Shown: positions 36,188 through 44,396 of the stretch, piece after piece
How positions within the stretch are numbered: position 1 is the first letter of the stretch
Layout of the letters: each line of letters opens with the position of its first letter
NCBI RefSeq assembly: GCF_900108245.1
Contig: NZ_FNUY01000002.1
Span: forward strand, 310,001 to 374,000
Source of the DNA: Allobosea lathyri
Lineage (GTDB): Bacteria; Pseudomonadota; Alphaproteobacteria; Rhizobiales; Beijerinckiaceae
Direction of reading: 5' to 3'
DNA length: 64,000 bases
Position numbers and translations under genes: made by a program
The notes under the pieces: generated by a model
Database searches by the model: none
What the model saw: the letters and a program-made list of their open reading frames with translations, nothing else
Told to the model about the DNA's origin: nothing

Positions 36188-38116
36188 TCAAGCGGCCGTG
36201 AAGCCGATAGCCCTCAGGCTGTGCGCCGCCTCGCGAATTGCGTCGCGAAAGGCAGCGATCGCGTCGGGCGCGCGAGGCTCGGCTGCAACCGCGAAATCGT
36301 AATGCTCCTCGGCCAGCGGCAGGAAGCCCAGTCCGCATGCCTCGGCCACCGGTCGGATCGCGATGCCCCAATCGGCTCGACCCTGTGCCACTGCGGCCGC
36401 GACCGCATTGTGCGAGCGTGGCTGGTTCCAGTAGCCTGGCGGTCTGGCGCCAGCCAGCAACTGGTCGATCAGGATGCGCGTGCCTGCGCCCTGGTTGCGG
36501 TTGACCATCAGGCAATCGGGATCGGCCAGAGCCGTCCTCACAGCCTCCTGGATATCGGCGGCGTGCGAGAATCTCGGATCGCCGTCGCGAAACACGATGC
36601 CTTGCAGCCGGCGCCAGCCCGGAATGAGGGTCATGCCATCGCCCAGAAACGGCGCGTTGTAGGTATTGGTCTTGGGATCGAACAGATGGATCGGGGCGAG
36701 GTCGCATTCGCCGCGCTTCAGCGCCGATAGTCCGCCAAGACTCCCGAGAGACAGAGAGCGGGCCGTCGAACCGCGATCCGCCAGACAGGCGATCACGGCA
36801 TCGAGCCCGACACAATGGCTGCCCATGATGACGAGATCCGGCGTCGAAAGATGCGGCGTGAACAGCGTCACAGGCGCGATCGTGCCGGCAGGCAGCGCCT
36901 CGCTGAGAGCGTCGATCGTCACGAAGCCATCGGCCTGGGAAAAGGCCGTGACGGCGCCGGAGCCCTTGCCGACGGGAATAGCGACCATGCCTTCGGCGGC
37001 CTGCGCCAGCGACACCATGACGAATTCGGTCCGGCCGAGATCGGACGGGATACGCACCGGCACGCGGGCGCTGACCTTGATCTCTTCGCGCTCCGGCATG
37101 CCCGCAAGGATGCGCAGCACCGGCGCGACGATATCGTGGAAGGTGAACATCGCCGAAGTCGGAAAGCCCGGCAGGATGATGACCGGCTTGCCGTCGCAGA
37201 CCGCCAGGCACAGCGGCTTGCCTGGCTTCAGCGCGACGCCATGGGCCACGATGCCGGGCGCGCCGAGACGCTCGACGATGCGATATGTCAGATCGCCCGC
37301 CCCCTTGGAGGTGCCGCCCGACAGGATGACTGCGTCGCAGCTCGCGTGAGCGCTGCGCATGGCCTCTTCAAGTTGAGCTGCGTCATCAGGATACGCGCCG
37401 AACCGATTGGCTTCGCAGCCATTTTCTTCCAGAGCAGCGGCAATGATGGGGCCGTTGGAATCGTAGATCGCGGCTGGCCGCAACGGCTTGCCCGGCTGTA
37501 CGAGTTCGTCGCCGGTGGAGATGACGGCGACGCGTGGGCGGCGCCAGACCGGGGCTTCGGCAAGCCCGACCGCGGCCAGCATGCCGATCTCGCGCGCGCC
37601 GATCGAAATGCCCTTGCGCAGCAGCGTCTCGCCGCGAGCGATATCGGAGCCGGCGAAGGCGATGTTCTGGCCAGGCGCCACGGCGCGTCCTACGGCGAGT
37701 CTTCCGTCGAGCTCCGGCTCGGTCTGCTCGATCATGACCACTGCATCAGCCCCGCGCGGAATGGGGCCGCCGGTCGCGATCGGCGTTGCCGTGCCCGGCG
37801 CGACGGCAAGCCTTGGCTCCGTGCCGCAGGCGATGGTCTCGCCATTCAAGGCGAGCAGCACCGGCGCGGCCTCGCTGGCGACTGCGACATCCGCTGCTCG
37901 TACGGCGAAGCCATCCACGACCGAGCGGTCGAAGGGCGGCGTATCGACCGGCGCAGCGATGTCCCGCGCCAGCACGCGTCCGACCAATCGATCGAGCGGA
38001 ACCATCTCCTCGCCGAGCGGCCTGGGCACAAGCGCAGCCCGGAAGCGAGCGATGGCCTCATCGCGCGACAGGACTGTAAGGAACTGGTCCTGATTGAGTT
38101 CGGGGCGTTGGATCAT
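36188..38116 (-). CDS. MoeA-like molybdenum/tungsten insertase fused to a PBP-like domain
   Basis: 642 residues. Residues 1-410 are MoeA: PPFDRSVVDGFAVR, STGDELV, ILSGGTSKGAGD and ILPGFPTSAMF, so the metal-insertion and MPT-AMP sites look intact. Residues about 425-640 are a periplasmic-binding-protein-like domain (VIMGSHCVGLDAV, LMVNRNQGAGTRILIDQLL, RADWGIAIRPVAEACGLGF) without signal peptide, hence cytoplasmic. This architecture is known in molybdopterin-biosynthesis annotation; the domain may sense molybdate, tungstate or a pterin (inference). Start overlaps the preceding gene by 4 bp. Confidence 0.9.
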   Translation of the reverse strand: MIQRPELNQDQFLTVLSRDEAIARFRAALVPRPLGEEMVPLDRLVGRVLARDIAAPVDTPPFDRSVVDGFAVRAADVAVASEAAPVLLALNGETIACGTEPRLAVAPGTATPIATGGPIPRGADAVVMIEQTEPELDGRLAVGRAVAPGQNIAFAGSDIARGETLLRKGISIGAREIGMLAAVGLAEAPVWRRPRVAVISTGDELVQPGKPLRPAAIYDSNGPIIAAALEENGCEANRFGAYPDDAAQLEEAMRSAHASCDAVILSGGTSKGAGDLTYRIVERLGAPGIVAHGVALKPGKPLCLAVCDGKPVIILPGFPTSAMFTFHDIVAPVLRILAGMPEREEIKVSARVPVRIPSDLGRTEFVMVSLAQAAEGMVAIPVGKGSGAVTAFSQADGFVTIDALSEALPAGTIAPVTLFTPHLSTPDLVIMGSHCVGLDAVIACLADRGSTARSLSLGSLGGLSALKRGECDLAPIHLFDPKTNTYNAPFLGDGMTLIPGWRRLQGIVFRDGDPRFSHAADIQEAVRTALADPDCLMVNRNQGAGTRILIDQLLAGARPPGYWNQPRSHNAVAAAVAQGRADWGIAIRPVAEACGLGFLPLAEEHYDFAVAAEPRAPDAIAAFRDAIREAAHSLRAIGFTAA

Positions 38117-39168
38117 GCGCGGATCGGACCCAGTGGATCGTGAATCGGGATTGCAGCGAGCGGCGTTCCGGCCGCAGCACCTTCGCTTTCGGGCGGGATC
38201 AGCACGATAGCATCTGCCGCCAACAACGCCGCAAGCGTGACCTGCCCGACGGCAAGCGGCTCATAGCTGCCCCCGGACCGGCGCAGCAAAGCGATTTCGC
38301 TGAAGCCGACCATCGATACGATCTTGCGCGTCAGGGGGCGTGTCTCGACCCGCAGCGCCTGTCCGGTCAGCCGCGCGACGAGAGGCAGGATCAACGCATG
38401 GAACATCGCCACCATCCCATCGAAACGCGCCGGAAGGATGAGCGCCGGATCGCATCGCGCATCATCAAGCCTTCCGGCCCAGGCGCCTGGACGCAAAGCA
38501 ATGCCGACCGATATCTGCCCCGCCGCCATGTCGGGTTCTGGCGCGTCGGTAAAAGCGAACGACAGGTCTGTGCGATCGCCCGCCGACGGCGCGCAGCCTA
38601 GCATCTCCAGGGTTGTGCGCAGCCAATGGCTTTCCGCCGTCCCACCGCCCTTCCCCGCCGGCAACAGAACCCGAAAGCCCGGCCGCCGCACCGCGACCTC
38701 GCGCATGCGGGCGATGTCCAATGCCAGCACCGTCGCAGGCGTGACGCGTTCGCCTTCGCGGATGATCGCGCTGCCCGCTGGCAGATCGGTGCCGGCCAGC
38801 GTGACGTTCTCTCCGGGATAGGCGGGTTGGCTGATTTCGATGAGCGCTCCGACCTGGCTGGCGGCATCGGCAGGCAGGATGGCGTCGGTTCCCGCCGGCA
38901 GCAGCTCGCCCGCTGCGATCGGCGTCGGAGATTCGACGACCAAGGCTGGCGCATAAGGCGAAGCGCCGATCAGCTCGGCCGAGACAACGGCGATGCCGCC
39001 GCGCTGAGCGACGGGCCGCTCCGGCACCGGACCAGGTGCCAGCACGGTCTCGCCGGCGACGAGGCCAAGCGCATCCCTGATGGGCAGCCTGACGGGCACG
39101 ACCGCTTCGCGGCCGGCGAGCACGAGAGCGAGCGCCTCGGCGACCGATATCAGGCCCGGTGCCGACAT
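38113..39168 (-). CDS. Diverged MoeA-like molybdopterin-binding protein
   Basis: About 351 residues. Weak MoeA fold similarity (domain order and the C-terminal [22 protein letters not shown]), but the MoeA motifs are replaced: RPVAQRGGIAVVSAEL stands where PFDRSAVDGFAV is expected, and STGDE and SGG motifs are not recognisable. Probably non-catalytic as an insertase. ATG at 39168 is preferred because AGGAG lies 8 bases before it; a GTG at 39186 overlapping the upstream stop is the alternative. Sandwiched between regulator and MoeA fusion in one operon. Confidence 0.75.
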   Translation of the reverse strand: MSAPGLISVAEALALVLAGREAVVPVRLPIRDALGLVAGETVLAPGPVPERPVAQRGGIAVVSAELIGASPYAPALVVESPTPIAAGELLPAGTDAILPADAASQVGALIEISQPAYPGENVTLAGTDLPAGSAIIREGERVTPATVLALDIARMREVAVRRPGFRVLLPAGKGGGTAESHWLRTTLEMLGCAPSAGDRTDLSFAFTDAPEPDMAAGQISVGIALRPGAWAGRLDDARCDPALILPARFDGMVAMFHALILPLVARLTGQALRVETRPLTRKIVSMVGFSEIALLRRSGGSYEPLAVGQVTLAALLAADAIVLIPPESEGAAAGTPLAAIPIHDPLGPIRA

Positions 39169-39185
39169 GACATCAGCTCCTGACA

Positions 39186-40076
39186 CTACATATTGAGCCG
39201 GATCATGCCGGCCTCCCCGACATCATATCCCCCGAGTTCCGCGGCCCTGCGGGCGAAGTCCGGCTGCAGCAGGAAGCGAAGCAATTTCTGTGGGCCGGGC
39301 TCGAAATAGCTGCGTCGCCGCAGAACCAGGTCGAAACGCTCCCAGGTCAGCGGCTGGAAGCCCAGGCCGTGGGTTGCGGCCACGGCGCGGGTAGCGATGC
39401 CGCAATCGGCCTCGCCGACCCGGATCGCAAGGGCGAGATCGGCGCCCGTCGGATAGGGGGCCGCGACGCAGTTCAATCCCGCCAGGGGTACGCCGAGGCG
39501 ATCGAGCATCACCTTGAGGAGAAGCTGCGCCCCTGCCCCGGCCTGTCGCAGGCCAAAGCGCGCGCCGTTGGCCGTCGCCTGCTCGAAGCTCTTGAGACCG
39601 AGGGGATTTCCCGCTGCTATGACCAGCCCCTGCTCGCGCCTGGCCACAGAGACGACCACGGCATCATGCAGGCCCGAACGGGCCGCAACAGCCGAGAGGT
39701 TGGCGGTCTCGTCGGTTTCATGTCCGTGCAGATGGATTGCTGCCGCCGCCACCTCGTTGCGCTCGAGCCGGTCCAGACCTACTTCCGAGCCTTCCGCCAG
39801 CAATGCGAGCCCCGAATCCGACTGGCGGGCGGCCCATTCGAGCAGTGGGTCGTGACTGCCGCCGATGATCGCGGGCGGCGCCTCGGCCTGAAAGCCCTGC
39901 GGGTGCGACAGGCCAGCGGCAATCCAGCGATCCAGCGCGGCGCGCGGAAACAGCCATTTTCCAGTGACCTTGGAGCATGGCACCGCGCCCTGAGCCACGA
40001 GATCGTAGAGCTTACGCTCCTTGAGCTTCAGGTAGGCGGCGGCCTGATCGGTCGTCAGGTAGATATCGACCTGCAT
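39186..40076 (-). CDS. HTH (excisionase/MerR-like) regulator with PBP-like effector domain
   Basis: 296 residues. N-terminal AlpA/excisionase-type HTH: YLTTDQAAAYLKLKERKLYD, then VTGKWLFPRAALDRWI. Residues 75-290 form a binding-protein-like domain (GSHDPLLEWAARQSDSGLALL, YPTGADLALAIRVGEADCGIATRAVA), homologous in type to the C-terminal domain of the MoeA fusion. Family members sit beside molybdate/tungstate importers in place of ModE. Divergent from tupBCA, which it probably controls. Confidence 0.87.
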   Translation of the reverse strand: MQVDIYLTTDQAAAYLKLKERKLYDLVAQGAVPCSKVTGKWLFPRAALDRWIAAGLSHPQGFQAEAPPAIIGGSHDPLLEWAARQSDSGLALLAEGSEVGLDRLERNEVAAAAIHLHGHETDETANLSAVAARSGLHDAVVVSVARREQGLVIAAGNPLGLKSFEQATANGARFGLRQAGAGAQLLLKVMLDRLGVPLAGLNCVAAPYPTGADLALAIRVGEADCGIATRAVAATHGLGFQPLTWERFDLVLRRRSYFEPGPQKLLRFLLQPDFARRAAELGGYDVGEAGMIRLNM

Positions 40077-40122
40077 TGTTATGCGTATGACTGCAGATGT
40101 TACAGATTTTAATTTCTATAAG

Positions 40123-40138
40123 CCTGTCCCATAACAGG
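40123..40138. promoter_or_regulatory. Candidate operator between regulator and tupBCA
   Basis: CCTGT and ACAGG arms 6 bases apart in the divergent promoter region. One arm overlaps a possible GTG start at 40138, which supports the downstream GTG at 40180 as the permease start. Likely site for the HTH-PBP regulator; inferred from position only. Confidence 0.4.
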
Positions 40139-40179
40139 TGCAAGAAACAGATCAGGCCAGACAGGGAAGGCCGCCGCCA

Positions 40180-40881
40180 GTGGATGTCTCGGCAGCGTTT
40201 TCGGCAGCGATCGATCTCATCATCGGGCTCGATCCCGGCTTCCTCGGGATTGTCAGGCTCTCGCTCGGGGTGACGCTGTCTGCCGTGCTGATCGCCGCGA
40301 TCATTGGGCTACCTCTCGGCGCCCTGCTGGCGCTATCGCGCTTTCCCGGTCGTGGTGGCGTGATCGTCTTCGTCAACGCCATGATGGGCTTGCCCCCGGT
40401 GGTGGCGGGGCTCGTGATCTTCCTGTTGTTGTCCCGTTCCGGGCCGATCGGCTTTCTCGGCCTGCTGTTCAGCCCGAGCGCCATGGTGCTGGCGCAGGCC
40501 GTGCTGGTGCTGCCGATCATCGTCGCCATCACCCGGCAATTGACCGAGAATCTCCATGGCGAGTATCGCGAGCACCTTGCCTCGGTCGGGCTTACCGGGT
40601 TTCGCGCCATTCCTACCCTGCTCTGGGATGGGCGTTTCGCACTTGCGACCGCCATTCTCGCCGGCTTCGGCCGGGCCAGCGCCGAGGTCGGCGCGGTCCT
40701 GATCGTCGGCGGCAACATCGCCGGCTATACGCGGACCATGACGACCGCGATCGCGCTGGAGACCTCCAAGGGGGATCTGCCGCTGGCCCTGGGCCTTGGC
40801 CTCGTGCTGATCCTGCTGACGCTTGTCATCAACGCCGTAACCTATGGCGCGAGCCGGGCCGGCGCACGCTTTGCTGGATGA
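40180..40881 (+). CDS. tupB: Tungstate ABC transporter permease TupB
   Basis: Inner-membrane permease, about 233 residues with five to six helices. SLGVTLSAVLIAAIIGLPLGALLAL and the cytoplasmic EAA-type loop EYREHLASVGLTGFRAIPTLLWDGRF match TupB/ModB. GTG at 40180 is preceded by AGGGAAGG; a GTG at 40138 would add 14 unconserved residues and no RBS. First gene of the tup operon; overlaps tupC by 4 bp. Confidence 0.88.
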   Translation: MDVSAAFSAAIDLIIGLDPGFLGIVRLSLGVTLSAVLIAAIIGLPLGALLALSRFPGRGGVIVFVNAMMGLPPVVAGLVIFLLLSRSGPIGFLGLLFSPSAMVLAQAVLVLPIIVAITRQLTENLHGEYREHLASVGLTGFRAIPTLLWDGRFALATAILAGFGRASAEVGAVLIVGGNIAGYTRTMTTAIALETSKGDLPLALGLGLVLILLTLVINAVTYGASRAGARFAG

Positions 40882-41615
40882 GGGCGATGCGCGAGACGAC
40901 ATCGATCCTGCCGCTCTCCGCCGAGGATCTCTCCTTCGAGGCCGGCGGAAAGCTGCTGGTCTCGCAATTGCGCTTCGCGATCCAGCGCGGCGGGCTCACA
41001 GCCTTGCTGGGACCGAACGGCTCGGGCAAGTCGCTGACGCTGCGCCTGTGCCATGGCTTGATCCGACCCAGCGCCGGCAGGGTCGCATGGGGCGCGGAGA
41101 AGGGCGTTCTGGCTGGCGTGAAGCGCCATGCCATGGTGTTCCAGAAGCCCGTCATGCTGCGCCGCTCGGCACGGGCGAACATCGTTCATGCGCTGGCGGC
41201 GGCCGGGGTGGCGCGCGCAGAGCGCCAGGAGCGAGCTGTCGCGGCGCTGGCTCGTTTCGGCCTCGACGCTCTCAGTGAGAACCCCGCCCGGCTTCTGTCC
41301 GGCGGCGAGCAACAGCGCCTCGCCATTGCCCGCGCCTGGTCGCTCAGGCCGGAACTGCTGTTCCTGGACGAGCCCTGCTCGCAGCTCGACCCCGGCGCGA
41401 CCCGCCAGATCGAGGAGATGCTGGCCGCTCTCAAGGCCGAGGGTGTCACGCTCGTCATGGCAACGCATGACATGGCGCAGGCACGCAGGATCGCCGATCG
41501 CGTGCTGTTCCTGCATCGCGGGCGGCTGGTCGAGGACAGCCCCGCCGCGAGCTTCTTCACCGCGCCCGCAAGCGCCGAGGCGCGCGCCTTCATTGCCGGA
41601 GAGCTGCTCTGGTGA
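40878..41615 (+). CDS. tupC: Tungstate ABC transporter ATPase TupC
   Basis: 245-residue ATPase energising uptake. Walker A GPNGSGKS, Q-loop VFQKPVMLRRSARANI, signature LSGGEQQRLAIARAW, Walker B LLFLDEPCSQLD, H-loop VMATHDM. No regulatory C-terminal TOBE/Mop domain, unlike ModC, which favours the Tup group. Overlaps tupB and tupA frames by 4 bp on each side. Confidence 0.9.
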   Translation: MRAMRETTSILPLSAEDLSFEAGGKLLVSQLRFAIQRGGLTALLGPNGSGKSLTLRLCHGLIRPSAGRVAWGAEKGVLAGVKRHAMVFQKPVMLRRSARANIVHALAAAGVARAERQERAVAALARFGLDALSENPARLLSGGEQQRLAIARAWSLRPELLFLDEPCSQLDPGATRQIEEMLAALKAEGVTLVMATHDMAQARRIADRVLFLHRGRLVEDSPAASFFTAPASAEARAFIAGELLW

Positions 41616-41644
41616 ACGCCCCCAGCCAACAACAGGAGACGATC

Positions 41645-42517
41645 ATGCTCGCAAGACGCGGCTTCATTCTCACGCTCGGCGCCGCTCTAACCCTGAGCTC
41701 GGCAGTGTTGGCACAGGATGCCCGCCCACTCGCGCCGCCTGCCGGCAGCGATGCGGGAACGCATTTCATCACGGTTGCTTCGACAACCTCGACCGTCGAT
41801 TCAGGGTTGTTCAACCACATCCTGCCACTGTTCAAGGCCAAGACGGGCATCGAGGTCCGCGTCATCAGCCAGGGAACCGGACAGGCGCTCGACACCGGGC
41901 GGCGCGGTGATGCCGACGTCGTCTTCGTTCATGCCCGCGCCTCCGAAGAGAAATTCGTCGCCGAGGGCCATGGCGGCCCGCGCCGACCGGTCATGTACAA
42001 CGATTTCGTGCTGATCGGCCCCAGGAGCGATCCAGCCGGCGTGAAGGGCTCCAGCGATATCGTTGCCGCATTGAAGGCGATCCAGACCAAGGCTGTTCCC
42101 TTCGTCTCGCGCGGAGACAAATCCGGCACGCATCAGGCCGAGCTGGCCCTCTGGAAGGATGCCGGCATCGATCTCGCTGCAACGCGCGGCTCCTGGTATC
42201 GCGAGATCGGCCAGGGCATGGGCGCGGCGCTCAACACAGCGTCCGGCATGAACGGCTATGTGCTGGCCGATCGCGGAACCTGGCTCTCCTTCAAGAACCG
42301 GGGCGAGCTCGACATTGTCGTCGAGGGCGACAAGCGCCTGTTCAACCAATATGGCATCATGCTGGTGAACCCGCAGCGCCACGCGCATGTGAAGCAGGCC
42401 GCAGGCCAGCTCTTCATCGACTGGGTCCTCGGCGCCGAGGGGCAAAAGGCGATCGCCAGCTACAAGATTGACGGCCAGCAGCTGTTCTTCGCCAATGCCG
42501 CGGATGGTAACGCCTGA
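41645..42517 (+). CDS. tupA: Tungstate-binding periplasmic protein TupA
   Basis: 290 residues with signal peptide (RRGFILTLGAALTLSSAVLAQ). The mature protein starts with FITVASTTSTVDSGLFNHI; TTS...DSG is the oxyanion-binding signature of TupA, and SRGDKSGTHQAELALW and DRGTWLSF also match. ATG at 41645 follows CAGGAGACGATC. The signature favours tungstate over molybdate, but affinity cannot be read from sequence. Confidence 0.9.
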   Translation: MLARRGFILTLGAALTLSSAVLAQDARPLAPPAGSDAGTHFITVASTTSTVDSGLFNHILPLFKAKTGIEVRVISQGTGQALDTGRRGDADVVFVHARASEEKFVAEGHGGPRRPVMYNDFVLIGPRSDPAGVKGSSDIVAALKAIQTKAVPFVSRGDKSGTHQAELALWKDAGIDLAATRGSWYREIGQGMGAALNTASGMNGYVLADRGTWLSFKNRGELDIVVEGDKRLFNQYGIMLVNPQRHAHVKQAAGQLFIDWVLGAEGQKAIASYKIDGQQLFFANAADGNA

Positions 42518-42567
42518 GGCGACGTGCCATAATCGACAAGGCCGGCGTTCTCCGCCACAACAATGGG

Positions 42568-43455
42568 ATGCCGGCCGCCATCCCTCCCGTACTGCCCCCT
42601 CTCCTGGCCCCCAACCCGGCCGATCCCAGGCTGACGGAACGCGTGAGCGGAGTAGACGAGCGCGGCGAGCGTCTGGAAACCTCGGTCACGGTCGAACGGC
42701 CGTTGACGCTCTACCTGAACAGCCAGGAGATCGTCACGATGATGACGATCGGCGACTACCCGGACTATCTGGCGATCGGCTATCTGCTGAACCAGAATAT
42801 GCTCAAGCCCACGGATATCGTCACCGGGGTCGACTATGACGAGGAACTCGAAGTGGTGGTGGTGCGCACCGATGCGCATACCAATTTCGAGGAGAAGCTG
42901 AAGAAGCGCACCCAGACTTCCGGCTGCGCCCAGGGCACCGCCTTCGGTGACCTGATGGAGGCGCTGGAAGAGATCGAGCTGCCCAAGGCGCAGCTGCGGA
43001 CCTCATGGCTCTACCGTCTGACGCATGCCATCAACACCATGCCTTCGCTCTATCTGGAGGCCGGCGCGATCCATGGCTGCGTGCTCTGTCGAGAAGACCG
43101 CCCGCTGGTCTATATGGAGGATGTCGGCCGCCATAACGCCGTCGACAAGATCGCCGGCTGGATGTTCCGTCATGGCGAAAGCGGCGGGGACAAGATCTTC
43201 TATACGACCGGGCGCCTGACCTCCGAGATGGTGATCAAGACGGTGAGGATGGGTATCCCGATCCTCGTCTCGCGCTCGGGCTTCACCGCCTGGGGAGTCC
43301 ATCTTGCAAGGCAATGCGGATTGACACTGATCGGGCGGGCCAAGGGCAAGCGCTTCCTGGCGCTGTCGGGCGAGGATCGTATCGTCTTCGACCAGGACCT
43401 GTCTTATGTCGAGGACGAGAGCGCCCGCCATCGCCGGAAAGGCTCCGATGACTGA
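42568..43455 (+). CDS. fdhD: Formate dehydrogenase sulfurtransferase FdhD
   Basis: Cytoplasmic sulfur carrier that transfers sulfur from IscS to the molybdo-bis-MGD cofactor, required for active FDH. Length 295 residues is normal. The loop carrying the key cysteine reads [11 protein letters not shown], so only the first Cys of the usual CxxC-type loop is present; a separate CVLC motif lies at [25 protein letters not shown] and [10 protein letters not shown] are typical. Overlaps mobA by 8 bp. Confidence 0.94.
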   Translation: MPAAIPPVLPPLLAPNPADPRLTERVSGVDERGERLETSVTVERPLTLYLNSQEIVTMMTIGDYPDYLAIGYLLNQNMLKPTDIVTGVDYDEELEVVVVRTDAHTNFEEKLKKRTQTSGCAQGTAFGDLMEALEEIELPKAQLRTSWLYRLTHAINTMPSLYLEAGAIHGCVLCREDRPLVYMEDVGRHNAVDKIAGWMFRHGESGGDKIFYTTGRLTSEMVIKTVRMGIPILVSRSGFTAWGVHLARQCGLTLIGRAKGKRFLALSGEDRIVFDQDLSYVEDESARHRRKGSDD

Positions 43456-44080
43456 AATCCCCCCCCCTACGCTCGGGGTCCTCTTGGCTGGTGGTCTCGC
43501 CCGACGCATGGGTGGCGGCGACAAGCCCCTGCGCGAGATCGGTGAGAAGACCCTGATCGAGCGGGTCGCCGAGCGTCTCACGCCGCAATGCGATGGCCTC
43601 GTCGTCAATGCCAATGGCGATCCGGCACGCTTTGCATTCCTGCACATGCCAGTCGTAGCCGATGATGTGCCGGGCTTTGCCGGGCCGCTGGCCGGCATCC
43701 TGGCCGTGCTCGACTGGACCGCCCTGAACCGCCCCGGCGTCGAATGGGTGGTGTCAGCTGCGGCCGACTCGCCGTTCCTGCCCCGTGATCTGGTGCGTCG
43801 GCTTCATGAGACGCGCCTGCTGGCGGGAACGAAGCTCGCCTGCGCCCAGAGTGGCGAACAGGCGCATCCGGTGATCGGGCTCTGGCCTGTCGCGTTGCGC
43901 GATGATCTGCGGCATGCGCTGGTGTTCGAGGATATGCGCAAGATCGATCGCTGGACGGCTCGACACGGCGTCACGGCAGCGATCTGGCCGACGGAACCGT
44001 TCGACCCGTTCTTCAACGCCAATACGCCCGACGAACTGGCTGAGGCCAACCTCATCGCCAACCGCTATCCCGACGCTTGA
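43448..44080 (+). CDS. mobA: Molybdenum cofactor guanylyltransferase MobA
   Basis: Adds GMP to Mo- or W-pterin to form the bis-MGD cofactor used by formate dehydrogenase. 210 residues. The nucleotide-binding signature [17 protein letters not shown] is intact; [16 protein letters not shown] and [13 protein letters not shown] carry the metal/GTP-binding acidic residues. ATG at 43448 lies within the fdhD end, so the two are translationally coupled. Confidence 0.94.
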   Translation: MTEIPPPTLGVLLAGGLARRMGGGDKPLREIGEKTLIERVAERLTPQCDGLVVNANGDPARFAFLHMPVVADDVPGFAGPLAGILAVLDWTALNRPGVEWVVSAAADSPFLPRDLVRRLHETRLLAGTKLACAQSGEQAHPVIGLWPVALRDDLRHALVFEDMRKIDRWTARHGVTAAIWPTEPFDPFFNANTPDELAEANLIANRYPDA

Positions 44081-44163
44081 TCGGATCCGGTCAGGTGGTA
44101 GTTTCGACGGCAGAACAAGCGCTTCCGCGCCAGCAGCGGAAACGACATGCAAGGAGAAGCGAC

Positions 44164-44361
44164 ATGAAGGTCATGCTATCCGCATTCGCGGTCGCCATCC
44201 TGCTTGCAGTGGGCGCGGGCACCCTGCTCAACACCACCTTCCAGCAAACGGCCGACCAGCGCTTCACCACAACCGGCGCGAAACTGAATCATGGCGAGGC
44301 CGGGAGCAATCTGGTCGGGCAGGACTGGTCCGGCCTGGCCCGGCCTTCCACGACTGAATAG
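44164..44361 (+). CDS. Small single-pass membrane or exported protein, unknown function
   Basis: 65 residues. AAGGAG 7 bases before the ATG at 44164 and a hydrophobic segment at residues 2-22 (MLSAFAVAILLAVGAGTLL) support expression. The rest is soluble: QQTADQRFTTTGAKL ... VGQDWSGLARP. The open frame to 44077 is not needed. Lies between mobA and convergent moeA. I recognise similar short proteins in related genera but no function. Confidence 0.65.
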   Translation: MKVMLSAFAVAILLAVGAGTLLNTTFQQTADQRFTTTGAKLNHGEAGSNLVGQDWSGLARPSTTE

Positions 44362-44396
44362 TCCGCCAAGGCTGAGTTATCGGCGCGACGGCATGA

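Noticed and set aside
36042..37211. 389-codon minus-strand frame overlapping the end of the MoeA fusion and the gap after it
   Set aside because: Out-of-frame with the MoeA-PBP gene, Arg-rich and without motifs.
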